Of a stretch of DNA of 64,000 bases, positions 33,539 through 40,252 are shown one piece after another (position 1 is the stretch's first letter; every line of letters starts with the position of its first letter). The notes beneath the pieces are model-generated. The model saw only the letters and a list, made by a program, of their open reading frames with translations. It was not told the origin of the DNA and ran no database searches. Origin of the DNA: Candidatus Poribacteria bacterium (GTDB lineage Bacteria; Abyssobacteria; SURF-5); assembly GCA_016215705.1 (NCBI GenBank), contig JACRIR010000053.1, positions 18,010 through 82,009 on the forward strand, in the 5' to 3' direction. A program made the translations under genes and the position numbers.

Positions 33539-35143
33539 TCAGTGCCACTCCCACTCGATAAAGCCGGGTTTGACGTCGGACATGGCGTTTACTATCAATT
33601 CAACCAGACCTCCATACAGTATGCGGCATTTCTCCCATGCGTCGTATCCGAACAGGAAGTCTCTAATCTGTCCCTTGCAGTTGCTGCACGGCGCGCATAC
33701 ATACTTCGGGATATCGGGGCTGAGCTGGCCCTTGAAAGCGTTGAGTATCTGCTCGAACTTCTTCCGTCCGGAAATGTGCTTTCGCCACGTCTGGAAATTG
33801 TATCCGCTCATGATGGCGAAGCCGCTGCCCCCGCCGCAGCAGTAGTTGTGGACTCCGTGAGGGGTCATCTCTCTGAACTGCGGGCAGATTTTGCGAATGA
33901 CTCTTCGTTGCGGCTCGACGATGCCCATCAGGCGAACCATGTTGCACGGGTCGTGCAAGGTAACAGGAAAGTCGTTCCGTGACGGGTCCAGCTTGATCCG
34001 CCCGCTGAAAACGATGTCCTCGAGGAACGGCATCGCGGCTTCGCGCGGAATGTTGAGGTCGCCCGTCAATACGCGATCGGCAATTACCATAAGGGTCTTT
34101 GTCGAATGTCCGCATTCGCCGACAACGATCTTCTTGACGCCCAGCTTCTTGGCGGCCTGCGCATGCTTGATGACCACGCGGGCCAACTGGAAGTCATCAT
34201 ACCACAGACCGTAGTTGATGCCGTCGTAAGCGGGAACTTCGCTCGAGAGCGTCCAACTGATTCCGGCGGCCTCAAGAATGACGGCAAATGCGCCGGGGTT
34301 CTCGGGCCACGCCATGATCTCGCCCGCATTGTGAATGAGAAGCACGTCGGCGCCGGACTTATCCCACGGCGTCTTGATGGTCATGCCGGTCTTGTCGGTC
34401 ATGTCCTCGTCGATGAAATCCATGTTGTCTTTGACGACGAGGGGGTTCATGCCGGTCGAGGAACCGACCTTGAGCTGGAGCATCGAGCCTTTGTCGTGAA
34501 GCTCCTTCGCGGCGATTCCCATCTCCTGGCTGAAGACTTTGCGCAGCTCGTGGGTGATGAGCGCGTTATCGACGCCGATGGGGCACGTCTGCGCGCATCG
34601 ACGACAGATGTTGCAGCGATATGCGAGCTCACAGAGGCGCGCGATCGTGGTCCAGTTGAGGTCGATATCGCCATGTTTCCACTTCCCGAAAAACTTGCCG
34701 CCCGGCTTGAGGTACTTGTTGTAAATGCGGCGGACCACTTCGGACCGATAGGCGGGACGATAGACGTCGTTCCTGCCGCTGGCCTCAAAAATATGGCAGG
34801 CGTCGGAACAAGTCTGGCATTTGGCGCAGTGTTCCATCGTCAGCGTCAGCAACTGCAGGAACGGCCAGTTGTTCTCCTTCGTGAAGAGCTTCTCAAGCCC
34901 AGAAAGGAATTTTCGCACCAACTCCTGTTCTTCCTGCTTGGTCTTCGGCTTCGGAAGCGCGACTGCGATAGTGTCATCCAATGAAGACTCGATTTCGTTC
35001 GAGCACTTGAGCGGGTCCCACTTGGGAAGGTTTTCCAATTTGTCGTAAGGAGGCGGAAGCGGCGGAAAATCCTTGACCTCGGTATGCGTCAACTTCTCGC
35101 TTGGCTTACTGATATCCTCGACTCTTATCTTCTTCTTCGACAT
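33539..35143 (-). CDS. DsrK/TmcB/HdrD-like iron-sulfur subunit of a membrane redox complex
   Basis: These 534 residues carry two [4Fe-4S] ferredoxin motifs (Cys106, 109, 112, 116 and Cys177, 180, 183, 187) and a CCG domain with Cys400, the Cys435-Cys436 pair in NYCCGGGSGF, and CAPCSNC near 483-489, which in HdrD/DsrK relatives binds the catalytic non-cubane cluster that works on disulfides. The half-domain around GECGHSTKT lacks the second set of cysteines. Length and layout match DsrK and TmcB. Its start overlaps the stop of the cytochrome b gene by one base (TAATG). No DsrC, DsrJ, DsrO, DsrP or TmcA gene is near, so the partner and substrate are unknown. Confidence 0.88.
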   Translation of the reverse strand: MSKKKIRVEDISKPSEKLTHTEVKDFPPLPPPYDKLENLPKWDPLKCSNEIESSLDDTIAVALPKPKTKQEEQELVRKFLSGLEKLFTKENNWPFLQLLTLTMEHCAKCQTCSDACHIFEASGRNDVYRPAYRSEVVRRIYNKYLKPGGKFFGKWKHGDIDLNWTTIARLCELAYRCNICRRCAQTCPIGVDNALITHELRKVFSQEMGIAAKELHDKGSMLQLKVGSSTGMNPLVVKDNMDFIDEDMTDKTGMTIKTPWDKSGADVLLIHNAGEIMAWPENPGAFAVILEAAGISWTLSSEVPAYDGINYGLWYDDFQLARVVIKHAQAAKKLGVKKIVVGECGHSTKTLMVIADRVLTGDLNIPREAAMPFLEDIVFSGRIKLDPSRNDFPVTLHDPCNMVRLMGIVEPQRRVIRKICPQFREMTPHGVHNYCCGGGSGFAIMSGYNFQTWRKHISGRKKFEQILNAFKGQLSPDIPKYVCAPCSNCKGQIRDFLFGYDAWEKCRILYGGLVELIVNAMSDVKPGFIEWEWH

Positions 35144-36066
35144 TATTTATCAACCTCCTCGGTGGCGATATCGGCCCAGTTCTTCTTTCCATCAGCCTTG
35201 AGATGAGGCGCGGACCAACTGACCGGATAGCCAAGGGCCTGCGTAATCCGCTTTTCGAGCTCCGAGCCTTTGAAGTTCGGCTCATCATCCCATCGAATCT
35301 TGTGGTAGAAGTAATACTTCGTGAGAAAATGCGACATGTGCGTAAGAGGCACATACGCCATCAGGAGCGAGAAAAGGACCATTTCGAGAGCGATTGCGGA
35401 ACTGACGGCCGGACCGTTGCCGAAGGTGAAAAGATTTTGGACGTAAGCTCTCGCAATCGAGAAATCGCGGTCAACCAGAACAAATGCCAGATCGGCGACG
35501 ATCAATGCCAGAAGGAAGGCGCAAAGGTTGAAGATATGCGCAGCAGAGGTATAGCCGTCAACCTCGGGATCGGTAAGCCGCCGCTGCAAGAGCGAAAGCG
35601 CGCCGAAAGTGGAGAGAATGAGGCCCGCGGCTCCGGCAAAAATCGTGAGATAGTGAATGGCCAGGCCGACTGCGCCTGCGCCGACGCCGATATACAGGTT
35701 AGCCATCTGCGCCGCTGCGCCCACGACCAGCAAACCGGCCCACCCTATGAGGCAGTAAAGACCGAAATGGAACGGGAACGAGCGATACCAGAGCGGCCTG
35801 TTGTTCTCCCAAAGGGCTTTGATAAATAGCATCTCGGGGATCATTCCCTTCAGCTCGCTGATTAAAGAAAACTTGCGGGGTTTGGTCCACCAATTGAGCT
35901 CCTCAAAATAAGAGCCGCCGTAGTGAGCCCGCTTACCCTCGTGAGCGACCGGGTAGAGCTCCCATCTCAGATGGACGGGCATGCTCTCTATCTTATGGAT
36001 CCGCGCCACCACAGCTACCACAAACGTGATGAAAGCCGCGTATGTGATCAGATAGGATAGTGACAT
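35143..36066 (-). CDS. DsrM/TmcC-like membrane cytochrome b (NarI-type) subunit
   Basis: The protein has 307 residues from the ATG at 36066, which is preceded by AGGAGG and AAGGAAG. About five to six membrane helices are visible, with histidines in FHFGLYCLIGW, AIHYLTIF, AHIFNLCAFLL and THMSHFLTKYYFYH that can ligate b hemes. The end of the last helix, KYYFYHKIRWDDEPN, is typical of DsrM/TmcC. It would pass electrons between the quinone pool and the DsrK-like partner at the cytoplasmic face. The frame is open to 36108 but the extra residues are basic and unlike the family. Confidence 0.87.
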   Translation of the reverse strand: MSLSYLITYAAFITFVVAVVARIHKIESMPVHLRWELYPVAHEGKRAHYGGSYFEELNWWTKPRKFSLISELKGMIPEMLFIKALWENNRPLWYRSFPFHFGLYCLIGWAGLLVVGAAAQMANLYIGVGAGAVGLAIHYLTIFAGAAGLILSTFGALSLLQRRLTDPEVDGYTSAAHIFNLCAFLLALIVADLAFVLVDRDFSIARAYVQNLFTFGNGPAVSSAIALEMVLFSLLMAYVPLTHMSHFLTKYYFYHKIRWDDEPNFKGSELEKRITQALGYPVSWSAPHLKADGKKNWADIATEEVDK

Positions 36067-36461
36067 GACTTCCTTTCTCCTCCTCGAGCGATGTCTCCAT
36101 CGGAACAAGTGAATAGAATGCTCATGACGTAGTTGGATACGGACTTACGCCCTGTTGGCAATGGGGGTGCAGGACGCGCTTGCCCCTCGAAGGACTGCCC
36201 CGCTCGGGATGGGTAGTCGCATCGAGAGAAATCACCACAATCACAGCCGCACTCGGAAACGGGATATGATCTGTAAAGCCGAGGGGGTGCAGATATCGGC
36301 CCCATGCAACAAAATCGCAACAACATCCTCGTCCCTTTACGGCAGCGGACGCACGGTTCTAGCGGAGCCACACCCCGCACTTCAGAATCGCTTTGTCCCC
36401 CCATGTCTGAAATCCGGGGCACATGAATGGTGTCTCAAAATTCAAACACAGGCACTGATTT
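36067..36461 (-). other. Long leader between promoter and dsrM-like gene
   Basis: About 390 bases separate the candidate -10 box from the ATG at 36066. A 124-codon minus-strand frame (36048-36422) rich in Cys and Pro crosses it and runs into the gene, but it has no recognisable domain and I do not call it. I see no clear riboswitch fold by eye. Confidence 0.35.
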
Positions 36462-36490
36462 AGAATAGCATAAGTATCCCGAATTTGCAA
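36462..36490 (-). promoter_or_regulatory. Sigma-70-type promoter of the dsrM/dsrK-like unit
   Basis: On the minus strand TTGCAA (36485-36490) and TATTCT (36462-36467) are separated by exactly 17 bases. It faces the dsrM-like gene, with no other minus-strand gene between. The match is good by eye but untested. Confidence 0.5.
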
Positions 36491-36501
36491 CATCGCCCAC
36501 C

Positions 36502-36550
36502 GGTTTCCAGTTCGCGGTTTACAGTTTACGGTCTACCGTTCGCAGTCTGT
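36502..36550. repeat. Period-7 tandem repeat array (GGTTTAC type), degenerate
   Basis: Seven consecutive heptamers can be read: GGTTTCC, AGTTCGC, GGTTTAC, AGTTTAC, GGTCTAC, CGTTCGC, AGTCTGT. An inverted copy of the core (36601-36618, one mismatch over 17 bases) lies about 65 bases away, so the two could pair. It is one of several heptamer arrays with different units in this region. Confidence 0.7.
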
Positions 36551-36600
36551 GTGATGCCGTTTCCTCTCCCATAATCATGAACCATGAGATGTGGGCTTTC

Positions 36601-36618
36601 AACCGTAGACTGTAAACC
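36601..36618. repeat. Inverted copy of the GGTTTAC-type heptamer array
   Basis: On the minus strand the bases read GGTTTAC, AGTCTAC, GGTT. They match the array at 36516-36532 with one mismatch, forming a potential long hairpin with about 65 bases of loop. It directly abuts the 3' end of the GH1 remnant. Confidence 0.6.
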
Positions 36619-36620
36619 AG

Positions 36621-36761
36621 TTCGTCCGAGAACCCGTTGTTCTTGACTGTCTGCGAATACCTGTGGCCGCTTCTCTTCATGGTGCGCTTCTGCGTGCCGA
36701 AATCGACGCGCACAATCCCGAGACGTCTTCTGTAGCCGAATCTCCACTCGAAGTGGCCACT
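36621..36761 (-). pseudogene. Remnant of the C-terminus of a GH1 beta-glucosidase
   Basis: On the minus strand one frame reads SGHFEWRFGYRRRLGIVRVD, then FGTQKRTMKRSGHRYSQTVK and NNGF. GH1 enzymes end with the pattern (D)NFEW..GY.(K/R)R(F/L)G(I/L)V.VD..TQKR..K.S...Y...(I/V)..NGF, so nearly every landmark is present over about 45 residues. The catalytic part is absent: upstream the frame soon leaves GH1 similarity, and downstream it passes straight into the heptamer array, which adds unrelated residues. This is a decayed fragment of a gene probably once located here. Confidence 0.65.
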
Positions 36762-36816
36762 GTTCTTCTTGACCGAATTGCCTTGTTCGGATATGATGCC
36801 ACAAGAAGGGGGAAAT

Positions 36817-36837
36817 GTGAAAAGTGAAGAGTGAAAA
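36817..36837. repeat. Period-7 tandem repeat (GTGAAAA type)
   Basis: Three heptamers, GTGAAAA, GTGAAGA and GTGAAAA, lie in the gap upstream of the SDR gene. About 90-160 bases further right (36890-36965) weaker period-7 similarity around CCTTTGC, GGTGAAA, CCTTTGC is visible. Confidence 0.6.
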
Positions 36838-36998
36838 GGAAAGGGCCCGCGGGGGAAATGGTTTCTTTCAACTCTTCATCCGTGTAATTCGCTCCATTCG
36901 TGATCTCCCTCTTCTTCTTTTCTTTGCGCCTCGGGTCTGCGACCCTTTGCGGTGAAACCTTTGCTGCTTGTGAGATCAATGAATAAGGAGAGTGCTCT

Positions 36999-37823
36999 AT
37001 GGATTTGCTTCTAAGAGACAAGGTGGCGTTGGTGACGGGGGCGGGGTCGGGGATCGGGCGAACGACGGCGCTTATGTTGGCAGAGGAGGGTGTGCGGATC
37101 GGCTGTGCGGATTTGTTCAAGGAGAGAGCCGAGGAAACAGTGGAGATGATTCGGGCGCGCGGAGGACCGGCGCCGGAAGAAGCGAAAGCGGCGCAGCCCC
37201 GAGGCGAAGGGCGAAAGGCGAAAGGGATAAGTGGGGAGACAACGGCAATAGCATCAGTGTGTGACGTTACGAATTATGGGCAAGTGGCGCAGGCGGTGGC
37301 TGACACCCTGGTCGCTTTCGGCCGGTTGGATATTCTGGTCAACAGCGCGGGCGTTTCGGCGGGCGGCCTGTTCATGGAAACGGAACCGGAAAGCTGGTCG
37401 CTTGAAATCGGCATCAATCTTGTGGGCACAATGAATTGCTGCCATGCTGCCGCGCCTCATATGATCACCAAAGGATACGGGAAGATCGTCAATATCGCAT
37501 CGGACGCCGGAAGAGTTGGCGAGAAACGGCTGTCCGTCTATGGAGCGTCGAAGGGCGGCGTGCTAGGTTTCACCAAGTGCCTCGCGCTCGAGTTGGCGCG
37601 CTACAAAATCAATGTCAACGTGGTCAGCCCGGGCGTGGTGAAAAGCCCGATGACTTCATTCCTGACCGAGGACCTGGAGAAAGAGTGGGCAAAGTTCTAT
37701 CCGCTGCGCAGGCTCGGCGTGCCGGAAGACGTGGCAAACATGATCGTTTTCCTGTGCTCCGACCGCACAAGTTGGATGACGGGGCAGACGGTGAGCATTG
37801 ATGGAGGATTCTCACGCATATGA
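36999..37823 (+). CDS. SDR-family oxidoreductase with an internal repeat-derived insertion
   Basis: This 274-residue short-chain dehydrogenase has the NAD(P) motif TGAGSGIGR (14-22), the NSAG strand (NSAGVSAGG), the active-site Ser in NIASDAG followed by YGASKGG (Tyr and Lys) and the PGVVKSPM loop; the closest general type is 3-oxoacyl-ACP reductase-like. It starts at ATG with AAGGAGAG six bases upstream. About 25 residues (roughly 56-82, GGPAPEEAKAAQPRGEGRKA and onward) are extra compared with normal 245-250-residue members and fall just before the Asp/Val of the adenine pocket. The DNA there contains a GGCGAAA heptamer array, so the insertion looks repeat-derived. It is a single gene with no partner. 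Confidence 0.85.
   Translation: MDLLLRDKVALVTGAGSGIGRTTALMLAEEGVRIGCADLFKERAEETVEMIRARGGPAPEEAKAAQPRGEGRKAKGISGETTAIASVCDVTNYGQVAQAVADTLVAFGRLDILVNSAGVSAGGLFMETEPESWSLEIGINLVGTMNCCHAAAPHMITKGYGKIVNIASDAGRVGEKRLSVYGASKGGVLGFTKCLALELARYKINVNVVSPGVVKSPMTSFLTEDLEKEWAKFYPLRRLGVPEDVANMIVFLCSDRTSWMTGQTVSIDGGFSRI
37203..37223. repeat. Period-7 tandem repeat (GGCGAAA type) inside a coding sequence
   Basis: Three consecutive heptamers, GGCGAAG, GGCGAAA, GGCGAAA, followed by GGGATAA, lie in frame inside the SDR gene. They encode the GEGRKAKG part of the extra loop. 21 bases is a whole number of codons, which explains why the frame survives. Confidence 0.65.
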
Positions 37824-37852
37824 GGAGGGGGAGAGGGTGAGAAGGGAAGAGT

Positions 37853-37892
37853 GGGTTTAGGGTTTAGGGTTTAGGGTTTAGGGTTTAGGGTT
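37853..37892. repeat. Telomere-like heptamer array (GGGTTTA)5 plus a partial unit
   Basis: Five perfect GGGTTTA units (37853-37887) and GGGTT follow each other. The unit is identical to the plant telomere repeat, but the setting is bacterial. It lies between two converging genes and supplies the last residues and stop of the minus-strand one. No terminator hairpin is visible beside it. Confidence 0.9.
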
Positions 37893-39130
37893 GCCATTGT
37901 CTCTCCATTCCGCAGGGAGGAATGCCATATATATATGATGGCGCCAAAGTACAATAGTAGAAGTATCTCGTTCTTGTAAAAGCCCAGGGGCCAATTGCAA
38001 CAGAAAAAGGATTGAAGCAGAAGAATTGCTGCTCCGAAAACGGTTTCGCCGGACGCCGCAGCCCAAAGGACGAAGATAAACGTCGGCACAACCTCGTAAA
38101 TGCCTGCTGTATAGAATTTACCGAAAGTGATAAAGGTAAATGAACAGAACGCGAGGAGGGCAAAGTATCTCTCCGGCGTTGAAATGGTAATCTTCCTGGT
38201 CACGGTAAAGACAAAGCTAGCAACAATGCACAGCAGGATCAGCAGTTTATTTGCGTACAATTGCAGGAACTCCTCGATGCCGGGTCTTTCGCCTCCCCCA
38301 GCAAGCATTATCGCCTTATAGAGGTAGCCCATCGCAGAATTCTCTTGAATCTTGAAGAGGTCCATGTTTTTTGACAGCGACAAATAGACCCGTTCCATGC
38401 CCGACCCCCAAAGGAAGGGTGACATGATCAGCAATACGGTCAAGCCCAGAGAGAGACTCCATTTGAGCACGTCCACGTAACGCCTGCCATTGCAGAGCAC
38501 GAAAAATGTAGGAATCACAAAGAGGATTGCGACCTGTTTCGTGCACATCGCGAGGCCGAAGCAGATTCCGCTCAGGATTTTGCGCTCGGGCAAGGCTAAC
38601 ATGCCCAGGAGACCAAAGAAGGCGACAACTCCTTCGAATTTTCCTTCCTTTACAACGGAATAGAAAAGCAGTCCGGAAAAGAGGAAAATGGCTATCAGAA
38701 CAACCGCATCGCTTGTCAGTTCCTTCCCCGTGTATCTCTCAAAGACTCCGGCGACCAAGAAGGCGGCAAGGCCGGTAAGAAGAATGAAAGGCAGGATGGA
38801 AACGTTGAATAAATAAGCGTCGTCCATGTCCATCAGATCTGAAGCAAGGACGATGGGCGCCTCCAGCAGCGGGGTCAACGGCGGATAGTTGTACAGGCCG
38901 CCGGGAGCGCTTAGCATATCCACCTTTATCATTCTACTGCTATAGAAGCCGAAATCGCCACTGAGAATTGACCTGGCCATCTCGACGATTTGCCACCGGT
39001 CAAACCTGAACAATCCGGCTTGTCCCTCGTCTGCGTCGATCCAGCTTCCGAATCCCAGTATTGAATAGCTGATTCCACCGCATATGAAGAGTACGACGAG
39101 ACAGCCTGCAACAAACTTCCGCGTCTTCAT
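37871..39130 (-). CDS. Multi-spanning membrane protein, GT-C/ArnT-like glycosyltransferase candidate
   Basis: About 419 residues with ten to twelve hydrophobic helices. An early DADEG motif (SWIDADEGQAGLF) in the first periplasmic loop is typical of GT-C fold enzymes (PMT/ArnT/GT39 types), where an Asp-Glu near the first loop is catalytic. NYPPLTPLLEAPIVL is also a GT39-like feature. It would use a polyprenyl-phosphate sugar donor on the periplasmic side. I chose the ATG at 39130 because the upstream start is a TTG without family support. The last five residues (LNPKP) and the TAA come from the GGGTTTA array, so the true C-terminus may have been altered. Confidence 0.7.
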   Translation of the reverse strand: MKTRKFVAGCLVVLFICGGISYSILGFGSWIDADEGQAGLFRFDRWQIVEMARSILSGDFGFYSSRMIKVDMLSAPGGLYNYPPLTPLLEAPIVLASDLMDMDDAYLFNVSILPFILLTGLAAFLVAGVFERYTGKELTSDAVVLIAIFLFSGLLFYSVVKEGKFEGVVAFFGLLGMLALPERKILSGICFGLAMCTKQVAILFVIPTFFVLCNGRRYVDVLKWSLSLGLTVLLIMSPFLWGSGMERVYLSLSKNMDLFKIQENSAMGYLYKAIMLAGGGERPGIEEFLQLYANKLLILLCIVASFVFTVTRKITISTPERYFALLAFCSFTFITFGKFYTAGIYEVVPTFIFVLWAAASGETVFGAAILLLQSFFCCNWPLGFYKNEILLLLYFGAIIYIWHSSLRNGETMATLNPKP

Positions 39131-39192
39131 TTGAGATGACACTGTTTTTTCCTCTTGGCAGCCACTTCTCTGAAAAGGACCAGAGTGCAAGG

Positions 39193-39213
39193 TTTAGGAT
39201 TTCGGCTTTTGGG
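39193..39213. repeat. Degenerate heptamer array upstream of the membrane protein gene
   Basis: The units TTTAGGA, TTTCGGC and TTTTGGG follow with period 7 and share the TTTnGG core of the array at 37853, so the minus-strand gene is bracketed by related repeats in the same orientation. Confidence 0.45.
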
Positions 39214-39384
39214 CTGAATTCGTATGTTTCCGCCACAAACAACGCGCCGCAAATGTGGCTGACTGCTCAGAATGACGTTCTTGTGGGTTAGAATCGTTCG
39301 TAAAATGCGCATCTTTTTATCACTAAAAGTGTTGAGTTGTCAAGGAATGCCGCTGGCAACTCGCAACCAACGACCTTCGGGTGT

Positions 39385-39413
39385 TTGATTTCATTACTAT
39401 CGTATGGTAAAAT
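39385..39413 (+). promoter_or_regulatory. Sigma-70-type promoter of the plus-strand glycan locus
   Basis: TTGATT (39385-39390), a 17-base spacer and TAAAAT (39408-39413) with TGG before the -10 box give a good extended -10 promoter. It lies upstream of the ATG at 39473 and overlaps an alternative upstream start (39404), which makes the later start preferable. Confidence 0.55.
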
Positions 39414-39472
39414 GGCAACTCATACAAAGTCAAGGATTTAAGAAGCAAGCGGGGCTTGGCGGCGTCCAAGGA

Positions 39473-40231
39473 ATGGAAAAGTTCGAGGGCAAGCTTACTG
39501 TTTTGATGCCTGCCTATCAGGAAGGGGCGGGCATTTATGATAATATAGGGGAAACGCTCGAGATACTCAGTGAGAGCAATCGAGATTTCGAGATAATTGT
39601 AATAGACGATGGGAGTTCCGACAACACATACGAAGAGGCCGTTCGGTTCGCGGGAGAGGACCCCCGGATAAGAATTATCCGAAACAGAACAAACATCGGG
39701 AAAGGGAGCGCTCTGCGGGAGGGATTCGGTAAGAGCGCCGGCGACCTGGTGGTCTTCATTGACGCCGACCTTGACTTGCATCCGCGCCAGTTGCAGGTCT
39801 TCTTCGAGTTCATGCGTCGGGAGGACGCGGACGTAGTGATCGGCTCGAAGCGGCATCCGCAATCCAGGCTCTATTACCCGTTCCATCGGAAAATAGTTAG
39901 CGCGGTATACTTCTTTCTCGTCAAGTTGATGTTTCGTTTGCCCATTCACGACACGCAGACGGGGCTCAAGTTGTTCAAACGCCAAGTTCTCGAAACGGTG
40001 TTTCCGCAGATGCTGGTCAAAAAATTCGCATTTGACCTCGAGTTGCTTGTTCTCGCGCACAGACACGGATTCAGGATTGCCGAGGCGCCCGTTGTAGTGG
40101 ATTATCGCCCCAATATCGGCCGGAAGATCAAGCGGTGGGTTCGCCCGGGAGACATTTATACAACGTGGTGGGACACAATGGCAATCTTCTACAGACTCTA
40201 TATTCTGAGACACTATGAGAAGAACCGATAA
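39473..40231 (+). CDS. GT2 glycosyltransferase, dolichyl/polyprenyl-phosphate sugar synthase type
   Basis: A GT-A fold enzyme of about 252 residues with VLMPAYQEGAGIYDNI at the start, IIVIDDGSSDNT as nucleotide-binding strand, DADLDLHP as the metal-binding Asp motif, and QTGLKLFKR downstream. The layout is that of polyprenyl-phosphate glucosyl- or mannosyltransferases without the C-terminal membrane helices. The product would be a lipid-phosphate sugar for the GT-C proteins of this locus. The frame is open to 39404, but the promoter lies in that part. AAGGA sits directly before the ATG, so the spacing is unusually short. Confidence 0.83.
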   Translation: MEKFEGKLTVLMPAYQEGAGIYDNIGETLEILSESNRDFEIIVIDDGSSDNTYEEAVRFAGEDPRIRIIRNRTNIGKGSALREGFGKSAGDLVVFIDADLDLHPRQLQVFFEFMRREDADVVIGSKRHPQSRLYYPFHRKIVSAVYFFLVKLMFRLPIHDTQTGLKLFKRQVLETVFPQMLVKKFAFDLELLVLAHRHGFRIAEAPVVVDYRPNIGRKIKRWVRPGDIYTTWWDTMAIFYRLYILRHYEKNR

Positions 40232-40252
40232 TCATAGACCAACAAAGGTATT

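Noticed and set aside
33539-36066. Dissimilatory sulfate reduction locus
   Set aside because: Only DsrM/TmcC- and DsrK/TmcB-like genes are present. No dsrAB, dsrC, aprAB or sat is in the window, so sulfate respiration cannot be claimed.
36048-36422. 124-codon Cys-rich minus-strand frame in the dsrM leader, considered as a small redox protein
   Set aside because: It runs into the dsrM-like gene, lacks CxxCH or ferredoxin spacing, and has no ribosome site. It is kept only as a note on the long leader.
37853-37892. Eukaryotic telomere or contamination
   Set aside because: The array lies inside bacterial sequence, provides codons for a bacterial gene and is one of several period-7 arrays with other units.
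39323-40213. 296-codon minus-strand open frame
   Set aside because: Antisense shadow of the GT2 gene at 39473, without motifs; the GT2 protein is unmistakable.
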